Below are positions 6,313 through 7,078 of a stretch of DNA of 7,078 bases, in pieces. The stretch spans positions 1 to 7,078 of the forward strand of contig DASWED010000027.1 in NCBI GenBank assembly GCA_036394995.1. Direction: 5' to 3'. The notes beneath the pieces are model-generated. The model ran no database searches. It was not told where the DNA came from and worked only from the letters and a program-made list of their open reading frames with translations. How positions within the stretch are numbered: the first letter of the stretch is position 1; every line of letters starts with the position of its first letter. The DNA is from DASWED01 sp036394995 (GTDB taxonomy: Bacteria; Actinomycetota; UBA4738; JACQTL01). The position numbers and the translations under genes were made by a program.

Positions 6313-7010
6313 AGCCCCAGCACCCCGGGCAGCTCGTCCAGCGAGGTGATGCGGGTGCCCGTGAAGTCCTCGTGGCGGCCCCGCCGGTCGATCAGCACGC
6401 CGGACATCCCGACGGCCTCCGCCGGCTCCACGTCGAACGTCACGTTGTCGCCCACGTACACCGACTCCGCTGGTTGGACACCCAGCCTGTGCAGCGCCAG
6501 CCGGAAGATCGCCGGGTCGGGCTTCTCCATCCCCTCGATCCCCGAGATCACCCGGGTCTCGAAGAACCGCGTGACGTCGAGGTGCTCCAAGAGGCGTTCG
6601 AGCCATTCCTCGAAGTTCGAGATCAGACCCAGACGGAGGCCGGCGTCGCGGAGCTTCTCCAGGACCGGGACGGCGTCGTCGAACAGCTGGTAGTTCGCGA
6701 CGTCGGTGAACGTCCCGTACAGCGTCGCCGCCATCTCGTCGGTGAACGGGACCTCGAGCTCGGCGAGGAGCGTCCGGTACACCATCGCCCAGAACGCCCG
6801 GGACTCCTCCGGGGAGGTCGACCACAGCCGGCCCTGGACGGCCGCCTCATCGAACACGTGCGCGACCACGTGGACACGGTCGCGGACGAGGTCCGGCGTG
6901 ACGTGATCGTGCCCCTCGCGCTTGAGGGTGGTCGCCAACAGCTCCGGGAACGAGGGATGGGGCGAGACCAGCGTCTCGCCCGCGTCGAAGAACACGGCTC
7001 GATACCTCAC
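6309..7010 (-). CDS. HAD-superfamily hydrolase (subfamily IA-like)
   Basis: The 233-residue protein is of normal HAD size. Motif I is VFFDAGETL with nucleophile Asp9, motif II is LISNF with Ser131, motif III is Lys163 in GMEKPDPAIF, and motif IV is YVGDNVTFDV with Asp188 and Asp193. The helical cap occupies roughly residues 20-110. Members remove phosphate from small molecules or carry out related hydrolyses; the substrate is not identifiable here. The residue two after the nucleophile is Gly11, not the aspartate used as general acid/base by typical phosphatases. The GTG at 7010 is preferred because the protein then begins directly before the first beta strand (RYRAVFFDAG); an in-frame TTG at 7037 would add nine residues. 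There is no good ribosome binding site at either, but a TATCAT element lies 9 bases before the GTG. The gene overlaps the DUF2203 start. Confidence 0.88.
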   Translation of the reverse strand: MRYRAVFFDAGETLVSPHPSFPELLATTLKREGHDHVTPDLVRDRVHVVAHVFDEAAVQGRLWSTSPEESRAFWAMVYRTLLAELEVPFTDEMAATLYGTFTDVANYQLFDDAVPVLEKLRDAGLRLGLISNFEEWLERLLEHLDVTRFFETRVISGIEGMEKPDPAIFRLALHRLGVQPAESVYVGDNVTFDVEPAEAVGMSGVLIDRRGRHEDFTGTRITSLDELPGVLGL

Positions 7011-7012
7011 GA

Positions 7013-7035
7013 GCCCCCGATGATAGCCGGGGGGC
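7013..7035 (-). promoter_or_regulatory. Candidate -10 element inside an inverted repeat upstream of the HAD gene
   Basis: On the minus strand TATCAT (7025-7020) is a good TANNNT -10 match placed 9 bases before the GTG start, consistent with a leaderless or very short-leader transcript. It sits inside a perfect inverted repeat, GCCCCC (7035-7030) and GGGGGC (7018-7013), with an 11-base centre. No clear -35 is visible before the window ends; the bases from 7038 to 7078 hold nothing else I can recognise. Confidence 0.3.
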
Positions 7036-7078
7036 AACCACCGGCACGGCGCCGGCAGCCGGGCGTGGCGAGATGTAC

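Overview
The window is very GC-rich, with GTG starts, tight 4-base gene overlaps and long spurious open frames on antisense strands. Gene content and this style suggest a high-GC actinobacterium (Actinomycetota) or a similarly GC-rich lineage, probably an uncultured one. A precise taxon cannot be read from the sequence. The region is mostly ordinary housekeeping and transport. I see no phage, IS element, CRISPR array, tRNA or rRNA.

Layout on the plus strand (1-1267): the last 48 codons of an ECF-type RNA polymerase sigma factor (1-149), then a 272-base gap holding a candidate promoter and a strong hairpin, then a small MscS-type mechanosensitive channel (422-1267). Everything after that is on the minus strand.

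Minus strand, in order of transcription (right to left): (i) a HAD-family hydrolase (7010-6309) overlapping a DUF2203 protein (6312-5926). (ii) An ABC-2 exporter pair: a DrrA-type ATPase (5867-4917) and its six-helix permease (4920-4132). (iii) A polar amino-acid uptake ABC system: lipoprotein binding protein (4045-3086), HisM-type permease (3072-2173) and GlnQ-type ATPase (2176-1418). (iv) A short ORF (1381-1163) carrying only the middle of a cyclic-nucleotide-binding domain, which looks like the remnant of a broken gene and meets mscS tail to tail.

The three minus-strand pairs are joined by the same GTGA stop/start overlap, so their products are probably made in fixed ratio by translational coupling. 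The binding protein, permease and ATPase form a complete importer; the DrrA/DrrB pair forms a complete exporter of unknown cargo. The main oddities are the severed cyclic-nucleotide-binding fragment beside an MscS channel, the 13-bp hairpin in the mscS leader, the inverted repeat around the HAD start, and the HAD motif I lacking its second aspartate. No new multi-gene system is evident.
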